A DNA stretch of 64,000 nucleotides from Leadbetterella lacunae (GCF_042649125.1 NZ_JBHRYQ010000001.1:4526001-4590000); one strand, 5' to 3'; positions 53,857 through 64,000 are shown, counted from the stretch's first letter. The notes: generated by a model from the sequence alone, not told the origin. A program made the numbers and translations.

Positions 53857-54645
53857 ATGCTTCCTAAAGTAATTGCCATTTGTAATCAAAAGGGTGGAGT
53901 GGGCAAAACCACCACAGCTGTTAATATTTCAGCAGGTTTAGCCGCCAGAGGTTATAAGGTTTTGCTTATTGATACCGACCACCAAGCCAGCTGTACCGTG
54001 GCTTTTGGACTAAAATCTGAATACGACAACAAAAGTATATATGCGGCTTTGGTAGGCTTAAGTCCGATCCAAGACTGTATCATAAGGACTGGCTACCCAA
54101 ACCTAGACCTCATACCGTCTACACCTCACCTTGTGGGTGCCGAAATAGAACTCGTAAACGTTACCGAACGCGAGTATATTCTAACCGAAAAGTTAGAACC
54201 CATAAAACCTCTGTACGATTTCATTTTTATTGATTGTCCGCCTTCCTTGGGTATTGTGCCCGTAAATAGCCTTATGGCGTCTGATTCGGTGATTATTCCG
54301 CTTCAGTGTGAGTATTTTGGTATCGAAGGTTTGGAACTCATATTGGGTACCATGAAGATTATTCAGAAAAGATTGAAGCCGGAGTTACGTGTGGAAGGGA
54401 TTTTGCTCACCATGCACGACGAAGACAATGAGCTTTCTAACCAGATATTGAAACTCATGCGAAGCACCTTTGGTGACCAAGTATTTGATACTTATATACC
54501 TAGAGACATGGCGTTTATTGACTCTACTGCCAAACAAGTGCCTGTGATTTTAGCCAAAAAGAAAAATACAGTAGGTGCTAAGGCCTACGATAGACTTATT
54601 CTAGAATTTTTGGAAAAATATAACCTAATTAAAAGAAAAAGATAA
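53857..54645 (+). CDS. parA: ParA-family chromosome-partition ATPase
   Basis: This 262-aa protein is counted from the ATG at 53857 (a TTG precedes it by one codon). The deviant Walker A motif is KGGVGKTTTAVN (near residues 11-22), Walker A' DTDHQASCT (near 40), Walker B FIFIDCPPSLG (near 118). It lacks an N-terminal extension, so it is Soj-type. No parB gene follows; the next gene is convergent dnaB. Chromosomal rather than island-encoded. Confidence 0.93.
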   Translation: MLPKVIAICNQKGGVGKTTTAVNISAGLAARGYKVLLIDTDHQASCTVAFGLKSEYDNKSIYAALVGLSPIQDCIIRTGYPNLDLIPSTPHLVGAEIELVNVTEREYILTEKLEPIKPLYDFIFIDCPPSLGIVPVNSLMASDSVIIPLQCEYFGIEGLELILGTMKIIQKRLKPELRVEGILLTMHDEDNELSNQILKLMRSTFGDQVFDTYIPRDMAFIDSTAKQVPVILAKKKNTVGAKAYDRLILEFLEKYNLIKRKR

Positions 54646-54647
54646 TC

Positions 54648-56114
54648 TTATAAATCATTTGCCTTGCTACCCAATATTTTGGTGCCCGATATCTCTTCAT
54701 ACTTTTCTTGAGATAATGTAAAGCCGTCAAACTCGGCAAAACGGGTATACTTTCCAATAAAACGGAGGTTTACATTATCTACAGAACCACTTCGGTTTTT
54801 AGCTATTATCACCTCAGCCATACCTTTGGTAGACTCGCCAGTTTCTGTTTCAGTTATTTGGTAGTACTCTGGTCTGTAAAGAAACATTACCACATCGGCG
54901 TCTTGCTCAATTGAGCCCGATTCCCTTAAGTCAGATAGCTGTGGGCGTTTGTCTCCACCACGGGTTTCTACCGACCTACTCAGCTGCGAAAGTGCAATCA
55001 CCGGAATGTTTAATTCTTTTGCGATGGTTTTCAGTGACCTCGATATCGCGGCTATCTCTTGCTCACGGTTCATGCCACCTTTTCCATTTCCAGCGGTCAT
55101 CAGTTGGAGATAATCTACAATCAATAATTTGATATCATGAAACGCCTTCAGTCGGCGGGCTTTTGTCCTTAGTTCGAGTACCGAAAGAGCCGGTGTGTCG
55201 TCTATATAAATGGGAGCAGTAGCCAAGTTGTTAAGTCGCGAGTGCAGAGCTTGCCAGTCTTCGGTTTCTAGTTCTCCTTTTCTTAGCTTTTGAGAATCAA
55301 TCTCAGCCTCGGCCGAAATCAACCTGAGCATTACTTGCTGAGACGACATCTCTAACGAAAACAACGCCACAGGCATTTTAAAATCGATTGCGGCATTTCT
55401 TAGAGACGAAACCACAAATGCGGTTTTTCCCATACCGGGCCTGGCCGCAATAATGATAAGTTCGGTGTTATGCCATCCACCGGTAACTCTATCAAGTGTT
55501 GGGAAACCCGAAGGTACACTTGAGCCACCTGCGTCTTGGTCTGCTTTGTTTTTAAGTTCTTGAATGGTTTTTTGAACCACCAAACTTAGGTCAGGTATAT
55601 TTTTATTTAGATTTCCTTCTTGAATGTCTCGGAGGCTTTGTTCTGTAGTATCCATCAAATGAAACACGTCTGTGGTGTCTTCGTAGGCTTTGGTAACAAC
55701 CTCACCCATAATTTTGATAATACTTCTTCTGATTGCATACTGAACAATAATTCGAGCCTCTTTTTCAATGTGCGAACTGATAGATTTGGAGGTGATTCGG
55801 GCCAAGTAGCTCGCTCCACCAATAAACTCAAGTTCGCCCGATAGCCTAAGTTGATTAGAAACCGTGAGTAAATCTACAGGTTCTGTTTTTCCGAAAAGTA
55901 AAAGAATAGCCTGATATATAGCCTCATGTTTTTCTGAGATAAAGCTATCTGGTTTCAAGATATCAATGACTGAGGTCAGTGCATCTTTTTCTTTTATGAT
56001 ACCCCCAAGAACCGCTGCCTCAAGTTCGATAATATGAGATGCTTGCTGGAAATCGTATATCTGTTCCGCGTTTCTCTTTGGTTTTTCTGGCCCTCTTCTT
56101 TTTTGTTGTTTCAT
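54648..56114 (-). CDS. dnaB: Replicative DNA helicase
   Basis: This 488-aa protein has an N-terminal DnaB domain (about 25-130, EAAVLGGIIKEKDALTSV) and a C-terminal RecA-like domain. Walker A is ARPGMGKTAF (near residue 225), Walker B LLIVDYLQLM (near 330), and later QLSDLRESGSIEQDADV. It is the ring helicase of the replication fork. It ends 2 bases from the convergent parA stop and its start overlaps the tamB stop by 4 bp. Confidence 0.96.
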   Translation of the reverse strand: MKQQKRRGPEKPKRNAEQIYDFQQASHIIELEAAVLGGIIKEKDALTSVIDILKPDSFISEKHEAIYQAILLLFGKTEPVDLLTVSNQLRLSGELEFIGGASYLARITSKSISSHIEKEARIIVQYAIRRSIIKIMGEVVTKAYEDTTDVFHLMDTTEQSLRDIQEGNLNKNIPDLSLVVQKTIQELKNKADQDAGGSSVPSGFPTLDRVTGGWHNTELIIIAARPGMGKTAFVVSSLRNAAIDFKMPVALFSLEMSSQQVMLRLISAEAEIDSQKLRKGELETEDWQALHSRLNNLATAPIYIDDTPALSVLELRTKARRLKAFHDIKLLIVDYLQLMTAGNGKGGMNREQEIAAISRSLKTIAKELNIPVIALSQLSRSVETRGGDKRPQLSDLRESGSIEQDADVVMFLYRPEYYQITETETGESTKGMAEVIIAKNRSGSVDNVNLRFIGKYTRFAEFDGFTLSQEKYEEISGTKILGSKANDL

Positions 56115-59100
56115 TTCTGTAGGTCTTTCATTGATACCTCGCGTTCTTCTTTTTTGGCGGTACCCACTCCTAAAGGTATGCTCTTATTTTTCTTATCTCC
56201 AAATAGAGAGTTGAAGTTCCTCGAAATTATTAAGTTTCCTCCCGAAACCACCACATTGCCACCAGTAGAAATCAAGTAGTAATTGGTTGGTACACTTCTC
56301 GAGTAAAGCTTAAATTTATACTCACCATCTGGCGAAAGTAAATATTCCAACTCGCCGCCCACCGAAAGCTGCCCTTGGGTGTTGGCATTTATGCTGTTTT
56401 CTATCGCATTAATAAACGAGCTTTTTCCGGTTAGTTTTATTCTGTTGTTTGAGAACCTATAACTAAAGTTTAGCTGCATGTTGTTTAATAGGTTAGTTCT
56501 GATATCGCCAAACTGCACCCCAAGTTCGAGGTTAGGATTTAGCTTGTTGGCTAAGTTTCCTATCTGGTTCGAAAGCAAATTGCTGACATTGTCAATCAAA
56601 AACTGCTGCGTAAGTGCATCTGCAAAGTTATCTGGAAATATCTCGTTGAAAACCAAAATACTAGACACATTTCTGCTTAATAGCTGCTCGTCATTTCTAA
56701 GTTTTTGTTCAAACCCCAGGAGGTCTTGCTGTACAGCAAATGGCACCTGTTTCATGTCAAAGGCGATGTCATATTTGATAGTAGGAGTCATTAATCTCTC
56801 TGTCAAAAGAACCATGACATTTACCGGATAACGAATATTTGCATCTTCGGTTCTGTTTGTGATTTTACTTATCGGAATATTGGCCGTATAAGCAGCTTTC
56901 ATATCCAATACTGCTTCGTATGGATCGCCAGACCACGTTATTCTACTTCCATCTATAATATTAAACTTACGCAGGGAAGCCAAGTTTTGGAAACTGAAGT
57001 TGTACTTTCCGCTTTTAACTACATAAGGCCCATTTATCGAAAACTCTCCCCGCGTGTCATAGACAATACTGAGTCGTCCTTCCCCAAACACGTCTAAAAT
57101 ATCGTTATTGGTTCTATCAAATATTATCTCGCACTCGGCATCAGGTGTAAAACTCAGGTTAAATACCATTTTTACTCCATCTGTCTTTACTCTTTTTTTA
57201 GGAATTTCTATTGTCGAAATTACCTCTGGATTTTTTATTTTTCCTATGAAAGGAATACCTTCTTGCTTGGTGTCAATTTTTTTCTCGTTATCAAGTGGTA
57301 TAATTATTCTAGTACCTTTTTTGCTCGTTAGGTTAGCATTGATATTTAAGTTAGAAAAATCGCCACTAAGGTGAATATCGCCCGTAGTGTAAGCAATTCC
57401 CGAAAATGCGGCATTTTCATTTGAGGATATTTGCATGATTTTAAAACCATCTTTTCCTTTAATGTATCCATGCAGACCCACCATAAAATTCCCCGACCCA
57501 CCATTATATATTCCTCCTTGGATTTGAGCAGTGTTTCCGCCTACAAGTGCGTCTTTTACGGTTATACCCTCCGAAGGAGCCACAAAGCCTTCCTCACTAC
57601 AAATTATTCTATCGTCAAAATACAAGGTAGTGCCCGATGCATCAATCTTTAGGGTTCCTTTATCTATTTTTACTTCTCCCTTAAAAATCGGATCAAGTGG
57701 GAAGCCGGTTATCAAAACATCACCTTCGGCAAAACCCCCAAGTTTTGAGAATGTGCCTTTAAGTATGCCCTCAAACATATCAATGTTGAGGTTTCTTAAC
57801 TTGGCTTTTAGAGCCAAAGGACTCAGTTTATTTTTTGGGTCAAAACTCCCGTTCACTCTAAATATTTCTTTGTTTACCCGATAGATATTTCCGTTGATAT
57901 TTAGTTTTTCGTCGATATTGTCCCAAACCGCTTCAGTGTTTACAGTACCTATCAAACTGTTCTGATAAATGAGCTCGTCTATGTGTAATGTGCTCGTAAT
58001 TAACGGGTCATCATAAAAATTCTTCAAACGGAGTTCGCCATTGGCTATTCCTTTTATTTCTGAATTTGTGAAGGGCTTAAGTGTTTGTAGGTTCAGATTT
58101 TCCACTGTCAAGATCGACTCTTCGTGCTCGTTGTTGGCTATTACACCATTGAGCGACACCCGTTGCGACTTATTAGAAAACTCAAGGTTTCTAACACTTA
58201 TCTCTTTGTTTTCTACATAAATCGCATTTTCAGGGTCTATTTTCCATTCATCTTTTACCAAAAACATTCCCGAGTTTTCAGGGCTAAACTTTATCTCGTA
58301 ACCTTTTTCTAGGAAACTTACCTTACCCGTCATGTTTCCAAAACTACTCGTGCTTTTTTGTTTTATACCAAGGTCAAAATCTATGGTGTTTGTAAGTCCC
58401 CAATACGCATTAAATACCAAGTCTTGGGTTTCTATGTCTTTGCTCAAGTTTTGATTTTCTGACGATACCACCAAAGCCGTTAGTACCTCAGGTGCGAGTA
58501 TTTTTTTAGAAGAATTAAAATCAATATGGTTGGCATAGAAAGCACTTTTCTTATAGTTTAAGGTATCTAATGTTCCTGCCAAAGTAAACTCCGAAGTGGT
58601 TTTGTTTGAAAATTTTCCCGATAGCGAAGAGCCCGATGAGACATAATAATCAGGAGCAAAAAAGTCAAAAAACGTACGGGAGTTTTTAAAGAACAATTTA
58701 TAATAAGCCTCGTATGGCAGTTTACTCACATAGTTTTTCTTTTTTTGAGCATAGTATTCATTTCTTTGCTGCTCAGACTCTTCAAAATACAGCCTATATT
58801 CTTTCCCTAATAGTTTAAGGTCACTAATAATTTGACTTGGAGCAAATTCCCCATTCAGATATAAGTTCCAAAACTCTGAAACCACCGAAAATCTCCGCTG
58901 GTTTTCGGCTATCGCCGAATTGAAAAATAAGGAATCTATCCGGAGTTTTCCATCTTCGTTGGTAAATTCAGTATTTTTAAATTGTGCCCTACCAATCCAA
59001 TCATCTAGTTTATTCCCTACAAAATCAAAGTTTATCGTAGACTTAATCTGCATCGGGTCTTTGGTTATTCCCAAGTTTTGCAGGTTGGCATTGCCGAGGT

Positions 59101-60700
59101 TTCCTACTATTTTAAAGCTATTCAGCTCTTTATTAAAATCTACTCGACCACTTACGTCAGCCGTTAGGTTTGGATCTTTTATGTCCACAAACCCATCAAA
59201 TACCGACTTTCCCAGTTTGCCATCTACCACAATGTTTTTGTAGTTGTAGCCATTAAATCCGATGCTCGCCACCTCGCCGTCGAGTTCTATTGTAGAGCCA
59301 GTAAGTTTAAATCCGTCGCCTTTTATTTCACCCTTGAAACTTATGGTTTGTAAAGCCTCTGGGTCATCTATAAACTTGCCAAGCTCGAAATTGGTGGCAT
59401 CTATATTTCCAAAATAGGTAACATCATCTGCTCCATTGCCTATTTTAACGTTTATAAGGCCATTTACCTTACCCAGGTTTTTACTCTGCAAGTCAGCCTT
59501 CATCACAAAATCATCATAAACTCCCTTGTAGGTCCCCGATAGGTTAAGTTGCTCTATTTTGGTTATATACTTTTGATATTCAGCGTTTTTGCTGTATTGT
59601 TTTAAGTCATTGGCTACCAATAGCGAAGGCTTTAACTTCAAGTCGGTTACGGTTTTTTTCAAATCCGGAAATCCTTTAAAATTAACATCGCCTTTTAAGT
59701 ATGAGTTTTTGCCAAACTTTAAATCAAAATTATCAAAAGTTAAATCAACATACCGGCCCTTCATACTCGCATTTAGCTCATACCGCTCATTGATGGCATA
59801 CATTTCAGGAGCAAAACGCCCAAGGTCTTGCGAATCAAAAACACTGTTTTTTAAATCAGCCCTCATTCTTATTTTATGAAAGAAATCGTCAAAGGCAGAC
59901 GGGCGATCATAGTAAAAGTGGAGCTTATCGCTTACAAAAGAATTATTGATATAGGCACTTAGCCTATCTAAGGTCATGGCAGTTTTACAATACAAAAAAT
60001 CAGTTTTAATATTTTTTATATCTAACTGACTCCTTTTGTCTATCCCGTTTATAGTGGTCGCCCTAAATGCCACCGTATCGCCAAGTATCAACACTTTTTC
60101 GAGATTGGCATTTATTTGGTCAAACCTAAAATTGTTGTAATCAAACAGATTCTCTGGAGAGCGTTTTTTACGACTATCCGTAAGGCTCACAAATCCATTC
60201 TTTATATAGGCATTGTCAATCGTGAAGGCCGTATTGTGATCTTTTACTACTTTTTTGGTGCTATCCGAAGTCATTCGTTCTATCTGAGCTATCCAATCGT
60301 CTATGTTCAGATGTCCGTTTTTTTCTTTAACGAGTTTAACCTCTGGATTTTTTAGAAGCACATAGTCGAGGTTGTTGTCAAACTCAATATACGTTTCGGC
60401 ATTAAACTTAAAATTCGTTTTGCAGTTCACATAAAGCTCCCTCACAAAAATCATATCACGCCCCTTAAGGTCTTTGATATTTATGTCTTCGAGCGTAATT
60501 TCATCCAGCCACGATATCCTCGCACTACCCACCGTAACCTCACTTCCCAGCTTATCGCCAAGCCATTTCGTTGCTTTTTGAGCCAACGCAGACTGCACCT
60601 CCGAAAGCTGTAAAGCATAGTAAACCACTACTATCATACAAAAAATGCACAACAGCAGCCAAGCCAGAGTTTTTATTAATATGTTCGGTATTCTACTCAA
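56111..60700 (-). CDS. tamB: TamB-like outer-membrane biogenesis protein
   Basis: This 1529-aa protein has one N-terminal membrane helix (about 8-30), a very long beta-helical periplasmic body with repeated amphipathic strands, and a C-terminal TamB/DUF490 domain (about 1050-1480, ending near NLELGVQFG). It is thought to bridge the envelope and move lipids or help insert outer-membrane proteins. The start appears to be TTG at 60700. It is upstream of dnaB with a 4-bp overlap. Confidence 0.9.
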   Translation of the reverse strand: MSRIPNILIKTLAWLLLCIFCMIVVVYYALQLSEVQSALAQKATKWLGDKLGSEVTVGSARISWLDEITLEDINIKDLKGRDMIFVRELYVNCKTNFKFNAETYIEFDNNLDYVLLKNPEVKLVKEKNGHLNIDDWIAQIERMTSDSTKKVVKDHNTAFTIDNAYIKNGFVSLTDSRKKRSPENLFDYNNFRFDQINANLEKVLILGDTVAFRATTINGIDKRSQLDIKNIKTDFLYCKTAMTLDRLSAYINNSFVSDKLHFYYDRPSAFDDFFHKIRMRADLKNSVFDSQDLGRFAPEMYAINERYELNASMKGRYVDLTFDNFDLKFGKNSYLKGDVNFKGFPDLKKTVTDLKLKPSLLVANDLKQYSKNAEYQKYITKIEQLNLSGTYKGVYDDFVMKADLQSKNLGKVNGLINVKIGNGADDVTYFGNIDATNFELGKFIDDPEALQTISFKGEIKGDGFKLTGSTIELDGEVASIGFNGYNYKNIVVDGKLGKSVFDGFVDIKDPNLTADVSGRVDFNKELNSFKIVGNLGNANLQNLGITKDPMQIKSTINFDFVGNKLDDWIGRAQFKNTEFTNEDGKLRIDSLFFNSAIAENQRRFSVVSEFWNLYLNGEFAPSQIISDLKLLGKEYRLYFEESEQQRNEYYAQKKKNYVSKLPYEAYYKLFFKNSRTFFDFFAPDYYVSSGSSLSGKFSNKTTSEFTLAGTLDTLNYKKSAFYANHIDFNSSKKILAPEVLTALVVSSENQNLSKDIETQDLVFNAYWGLTNTIDFDLGIKQKSTSSFGNMTGKVSFLEKGYEIKFSPENSGMFLVKDEWKIDPENAIYVENKEISVRNLEFSNKSQRVSLNGVIANNEHEESILTVENLNLQTLKPFTNSEIKGIANGELRLKNFYDDPLITSTLHIDELIYQNSLIGTVNTEAVWDNIDEKLNINGNIYRVNKEIFRVNGSFDPKNKLSPLALKAKLRNLNIDMFEGILKGTFSKLGGFAEGDVLITGFPLDPIFKGEVKIDKGTLKIDASGTTLYFDDRIICSEEGFVAPSEGITVKDALVGGNTAQIQGGIYNGGSGNFMVGLHGYIKGKDGFKIMQISSNENAAFSGIAYTTGDIHLSGDFSNLNINANLTSKKGTRIIIPLDNEKKIDTKQEGIPFIGKIKNPEVISTIEIPKKRVKTDGVKMVFNLSFTPDAECEIIFDRTNNDILDVFGEGRLSIVYDTRGEFSINGPYVVKSGKYNFSFQNLASLRKFNIIDGSRITWSGDPYEAVLDMKAAYTANIPISKITNRTEDANIRYPVNVMVLLTERLMTPTIKYDIAFDMKQVPFAVQQDLLGFEQKLRNDEQLLSRNVSSILVFNEIFPDNFADALTQQFLIDNVSNLLSNQIGNLANKLNPNLELGVQFGDIRTNLLNNMQLNFSYRFSNNRIKLTGKSSFINAIENSINANTQGQLSVGGELEYLLSPDGEYKFKLYSRSVPTNYYLISTGGNVVVSGGNLIISRNFNSLFGDKKNKSIPLGVGTAKKEEREVSMKDLQK

Positions 60701-61059
60701 TTATAGGTTTTGCTTCTTATTTTTGCCTTTATTTTATTTAAAAACGCTTTTTTTACTAATTAAACATACCAAAAGGGTAATAATTTACTCATTTTTTGGT
60801 TAAGTTTCAAATATCCCAAACCAACCGAACCTATTTCAATTTTATTGACGTTCGTTCCATAGTTTTGGGCGGCACCCACAAGGGGTCGGGCTATCTGTTA
60901 CAAGTCCTCGCGGCTACGCCAGCTGTGGGCTTTTCACGTCTATCCCTGCCGCAAAATTTGACTTTAATTAGACCAGTTTTTAATTAAAAAAAATTGGTTT
61001 ACAACCATCAAGCAAAAGGCATGCAAAATTTCTTAAAAATATTCAAAATTACTAATTAA
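60701..61059. other. Divergent intergenic region with a GC-rich element
   Basis: 359 bases between tamB and tsaD. It is AT-rich at both ends; the middle (about 60866-60950) is a GC-rich block described separately. No gene is supported. Confidence 0.6.
60866..60950. repeat. GC-rich repeated-element-like block
   Basis: It contains GGGCGGCACCCACA, GGGGTCGGGCTATCTGTTAC, GGCTACGCC and TGTGGGC. The CCCACA and TGTGGG arms can pair. The text is like the GGTCGGGCT...TCC palindromic elements scattered between genes in Bacteroidota genomes; this is recalled, not compared. Confidence 0.45.
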
Positions 61060-62070
61060 ATGGCCATTAATACTGAAAAAGTAACACTTTTGGCCATCGA
61101 ATCCTCGTGCGATGAAACCTCAGCTTCGGTTATCTCTGATGGTCAGATTTTATCTAATATCGTGGCCACTCAGGTAGTACACGAAAAACACGGAGGAGTA
61201 GTTCCCGAACTTGCCTCCCGAGCACATCAACAAAATATTATTTTGGTGGTTCAGGAAGCCCTCCAAAAAGCCCAAATAGACAAATCGGAACTTTCAGCCA
61301 TTGGCTTTACACGTGGGCCGGGTTTGCTGGGTTCGCTTCTTGTAGGCACCTCATTTTCTAAGGCCATGGCTTTAGCTCTTGATATTCCCCTCATTGAAGT
61401 TAATCACATGCAAGCACACGTTTTGGCCCATTTTATAGATGAACCAAAGCCAGCTTTTCCATTTTTGTGTTTGACTGTAAGCGGTGGTCACACCCAAATA
61501 GTTAAGGTAAAAAGCCACTTAGGTATGGAGGTCATCGGCGAAACCACCGACGATGCCGTAGGAGAAGCCTTCGATAAAGCCGCCAAAATGTTAGGTTTAG
61601 GTTATCCCGGAGGCCCCATGGTAGACAAACTTGCTAAAACGGGCAACCCACTAGCGTTTCCGTTCCCTATATCAGACATGCCAGATTTGAAGTTTTCGTT
61701 TAGCGGAGTAAAAACAGCCTTGCTTTACTTTATACAAAAACAAACGCCCGAATTTATCCAAGAAAACCTTGCGGATATTTGTGCATCGTACCAATATACC
61801 CTAATCAGAACGTTACTTTTAAAACTCAAAAAAGCATCTAAACTACACGGCATCAAAGAGATATCGGTGGCGGGAGGTGTTTCGGCCAATTCAGGTTTAA
61901 GGTTAGCACTAGCCGAAATGGCAAAGAAAGAAAGGTGGAATATATACATTCCTGATTTTCAGTATTGTACAGACAATGCCGGCATGATCGCCATAGCGGC
62001 ACATTACAAGTTTTTGGCTGGTGAATTTACGAGTCAATCCGTGAGTCCGATGCCGCGTTTTGCAATATAA
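61060..62070 (+). CDS. tsaD: tRNA N6-adenosine threonylcarbamoyltransferase
   Basis: This 336-aa protein has the Kae1/TsaD signatures: AIESSCDETSASV at the N-terminus, the metal-binding HMQAH (near 109-113), SGGHTQ (near 140) and the C-terminal VAGGVSANSGLR with DNAGMIA. It makes the t6A37 modification of ANN-reading tRNAs together with TsaB and TsaE. Length is normal. The ATG at 61060 starts just before a typical first strand. Confidence 0.97.
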   Translation: MAINTEKVTLLAIESSCDETSASVISDGQILSNIVATQVVHEKHGGVVPELASRAHQQNIILVVQEALQKAQIDKSELSAIGFTRGPGLLGSLLVGTSFSKAMALALDIPLIEVNHMQAHVLAHFIDEPKPAFPFLCLTVSGGHTQIVKVKSHLGMEVIGETTDDAVGEAFDKAAKMLGLGYPGGPMVDKLAKTGNPLAFPFPISDMPDLKFSFSGVKTALLYFIQKQTPEFIQENLADICASYQYTLIRTLLLKLKKASKLHGIKEISVAGGVSANSGLRLALAEMAKKERWNIYIPDFQYCTDNAGMIAIAAHYKFLAGEFTSQSVSPMPRFAI

Positions 62071-62174
62071 AAACCACCTATTTTTTATTTATTTTCCAAA
62101 TAAAACAATATACTAGGTCTCAAATGCATTTAAAATATTATTTTTGAAATCGAATAAAAACATATTCCTAATCT

Positions 62175-64000
62175 ATGAAACTCCCAATTATTAAAAATCT
62201 GGCAGCAGGAAAATATAAAGGACTAATAAATATTGTCTATAGCTTATTTTACCTGGGTGTAGCTGGTTTTTTATTTTTTATAATTGCTCTTAACTTCAAT
62301 TTGTTTTGGCTTTTTGGCAAAATGCCGGGTGTAGACGATTTAGACAATCCCAAAAGCGAAATCGCTTCTGAGATAATTTCATCTGATGGAAAAGTGCTCG
62401 GTAAATTCTTTTTTGAAAACCGCAGTCCCGTAACTTTTGAAGAAATACCGGATAACTTTATCAATGCACTAATAGCGACCGAAGACGTAAGGTTTACCAA
62501 ACACTCCGGCATAGATGCCCGCAGTATGTTACGTGTATTCGGAGGTTTATTGACTTTGAGCCCAAAAGGTGGCGGTAGCACCATTTCGCAGCAATTGGCC
62601 AAAAACTTATTTAAGCTGCGTCAAGACGAAGAATACGAAGGAATTTTGTACAAAGTTCCTTTGGTGCGAACTTTTGTAATCAAAGCCAAAGAGTGGGTTA
62701 CTTCTATTAAACTAGAACGTAGATACACCAAACAAGAAATATTGGTAATGTACCTTAACACTATTGAGTTTAGTAGTGGTGCATATGGACTTAAGTCTGC
62801 CGCAAAAACATATTTCAAAAAACTTCCGAAGAATCTTTCCCAAGTAGAGTCTGCTTTGCTAGTAGGAATGATTCAGAATCCTTCGAGATTTAACCCCAAA
62901 TTTTTCCCAAAAAACTCAATAGAAAGAAGAAATACGGTGCTTTCTCAAATGGTGAAATTTAATAAAATCACACCTGAAGAAGGAGACGAATTGAAAGAGT
63001 TGCCAATTGAACTTAATTATTCGCCCGAAAGCCATAACAACGGCATGGCTCAATATTTACGTGCCTACATTAAAGATTGGATAAAACCTGAACTAAAGAA
63101 ACTAGGGTATAAAGAATCTGATTTGTACACCAAAGGCTTTAAAATTTATACCACCATAGATTCTCGTATGCAGGCATACGCTGAGGATGCTGTAAATACG
63201 CACATGAAAGATCAGCAAGCCAAGTTTTATGCTCATTGGAGAGGACGTAATCCTTGGGTGCAGCGTAAAAGTCCAAATTCAAACCAATATATAGAAATAC
63301 CGAATTTTATAGAAAACGCTGCAAAAAGAACCGGCTATTATCAAGCCATGAAACGTAAGTTGGGCAATGATAACGAGGCGATTATGGCGGCCATGAACGA
63401 GAAAATGCCAATGCGTATTTTTACTTGGGAAGGCGAGAAAGACACCGTCATGTCGCACATAGATTCATTAAAGCATTACAAGAAATTCCTTAATATTGGA
63501 ATGATGGCTATGGATCCTAGAAATGGCAACATAAAGGCCTGGGTGGGTGGTATAAACTTTAAGTATTTTAAGTTTGATAACGTGTATCAAAGTAGGAGAC
63601 AGCCCGGTTCAACATTTAAGCCTTTTGTATATGTAACCGCTATAGATAATGGTTTCTCTACGTGCGAAACTGTAGTAGACGAACCCATAACTTTTGGAAG
63701 AGAAGACGGCGTTTATGGAGCTCCTTACACGCCAAAAAATTCAGATGGTAAATACAGCTACCAATCCATGACGCTTAGACAAGCACTTGGTCAATCGATT
63801 AACAGTGTAAGTGCCAGACTAATAAAAGAATTTAAACCTTCCAGGGTAATCGAATATGCCCATATGTTAGGAATTACCGGCGAATTGGCCAACAGTCCTT
63901 CACTTTGTTTAGGGGTTAGTGATGTTCGTCTGTTTGATATGGTGGGTGGTTACGGAGTTTTTGCAAATCAAGGAAAGCACTCTCAGCCGATGGTGGTTGT
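62175..64000 (+). CDS. mrcA: Penicillin-binding protein 1A, partial (runs off the window)
   Basis: The first 608 residues are present. There is an N-terminal membrane helix (about 22-48) and a glycosyltransferase domain (about 65-260: ATEDVRFTKHSGID, GGSTISQQLAKNLF, KQEILVMYLNTIEFS). A transpeptidase domain begins near 430, with its catalytic Ser-x-x-Lys in RQPGSTFKPF (near 479). It polymerises and cross-links peptidoglycan. The start ATG at 62175 precedes the membrane helix and opens the whole frame to the end of the window. Confidence 0.95.
   Translation, partial: MKLPIIKNLAAGKYKGLINIVYSLFYLGVAGFLFFIIALNFNLFWLFGKMPGVDDLDNPKSEIASEIISSDGKVLGKFFFENRSPVTFEEIPDNFINALIATEDVRFTKHSGIDARSMLRVFGGLLTLSPKGGGSTISQQLAKNLFKLRQDEEYEGILYKVPLVRTFVIKAKEWVTSIKLERRYTKQEILVMYLNTIEFSSGAYGLKSAAKTYFKKLPKNLSQVESALLVGMIQNPSRFNPKFFPKNSIERRNTVLSQMVKFNKITPEEGDELKELPIELNYSPESHNNGMAQYLRAYIKDWIKPELKKLGYKESDLYTKGFKIYTTIDSRMQAYAEDAVNTHMKDQQAKFYAHWRGRNPWVQRKSPNSNQYIEIPNFIENAAKRTGYYQAMKRKLGNDNEAIMAAMNEKMPMRIFTWEGEKDTVMSHIDSLKHYKKFLNIGMMAMDPRNGNIKAWVGGINFKYFKFDNVYQSRRQPGSTFKPFVYVTAIDNGFSTCETVVDEPITFGREDGVYGAPYTPKNSDGKYSYQSMTLRQALGQSINSVSARLIKEFKPSRVIEYAHMLGITGELANSPSLCLGVSDVRLFDMVGGYGVFANQGKHSQPMVV

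Overview
The window looks like a Bacteroidota chromosome, most plausibly a Cytophagales-type bacterium. The genes are AT-rich, starts lack strong Shine-Dalgarno sequences, and several starts are TTG. The core genes are typical of the phylum: a long eukaryote-like IleS, WaaA, a DUF2520 protein, TamB, TsaD and PBP1A. Secreted proteins have the C-terminal 'tail fibre' style common in Bacteroidota, and there is a LytTR two-component pair. No species name can be read from the sequence.

Layout. (1) Positions 1-3.1 kb hold a decayed array of orphan RHS C-terminal (CT) tails and small lipoprotein or membrane genes that look like immunity genes. They are separated by copies of a 214-bp RHS-remnant repeat and by blocks of short palindromes. 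(2) Positions 3805-39631 form an integrative genomic island of about 35.8 kb, bounded by a perfect 64-bp direct repeat. The right copy contains the 3' end of a tRNA-Asp gene and its terminator, and a tyrosine recombinase lies just inside it. From left to right the island carries a large nitrilase-fold protein of unknown role, a LytTR response regulator/histidine kinase pair, a six-gene secreted operon (two lipoproteins, a 2108-aa SpvB/RHS protein, a G8-like protein, two LamG/YadA-head-like fibres), and a type I restriction-modification operon that also encodes a Fic protein and an OGG-like DNA glycosylase. Next come a three-gene RHH-coiled-coil/membrane/lipoprotein operon, a replication module (iteron-like ACTACA array, primase-helicase, HTH proteins) and the integrase with an overlapping partner gene. 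No relaxase, conjugation or phage structural gene was found. (3) Positions 39.6-46.1 kb are core chromosome: tRNA-Asp, ileS, a TRIC/UPF0126 membrane protein, waaA and a DUF2520 protein. (4) Positions 46.6-53.7 kb hold a surface-assembly locus: six small secreted beta-rich proteins (most of them clear paralogues), a 909-aa usher-like outer-membrane beta-barrel and a PapD-like periplasmic chaperone. (5) Positions 53.9-64 kb are core again: ParA, DnaB, TamB, TsaD and the start of PBP1A, which runs off the window.

How parts may work together. The island combines a self-replication/integration module with candidate defence (type I R-M, Fic, glycosylase, nitrilase protein) and a contact or adhesion module (RHS plus fibres) that a divergent LytTR system may control. 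The 46.6-53.7 kb locus resembles a chaperone-usher fibre system built from a subunit family that I do not recognise as a named pilus type. The strongest candidates for undescribed biology are the nitrilase protein, this usher-like locus, and the RHS-fibre operon.
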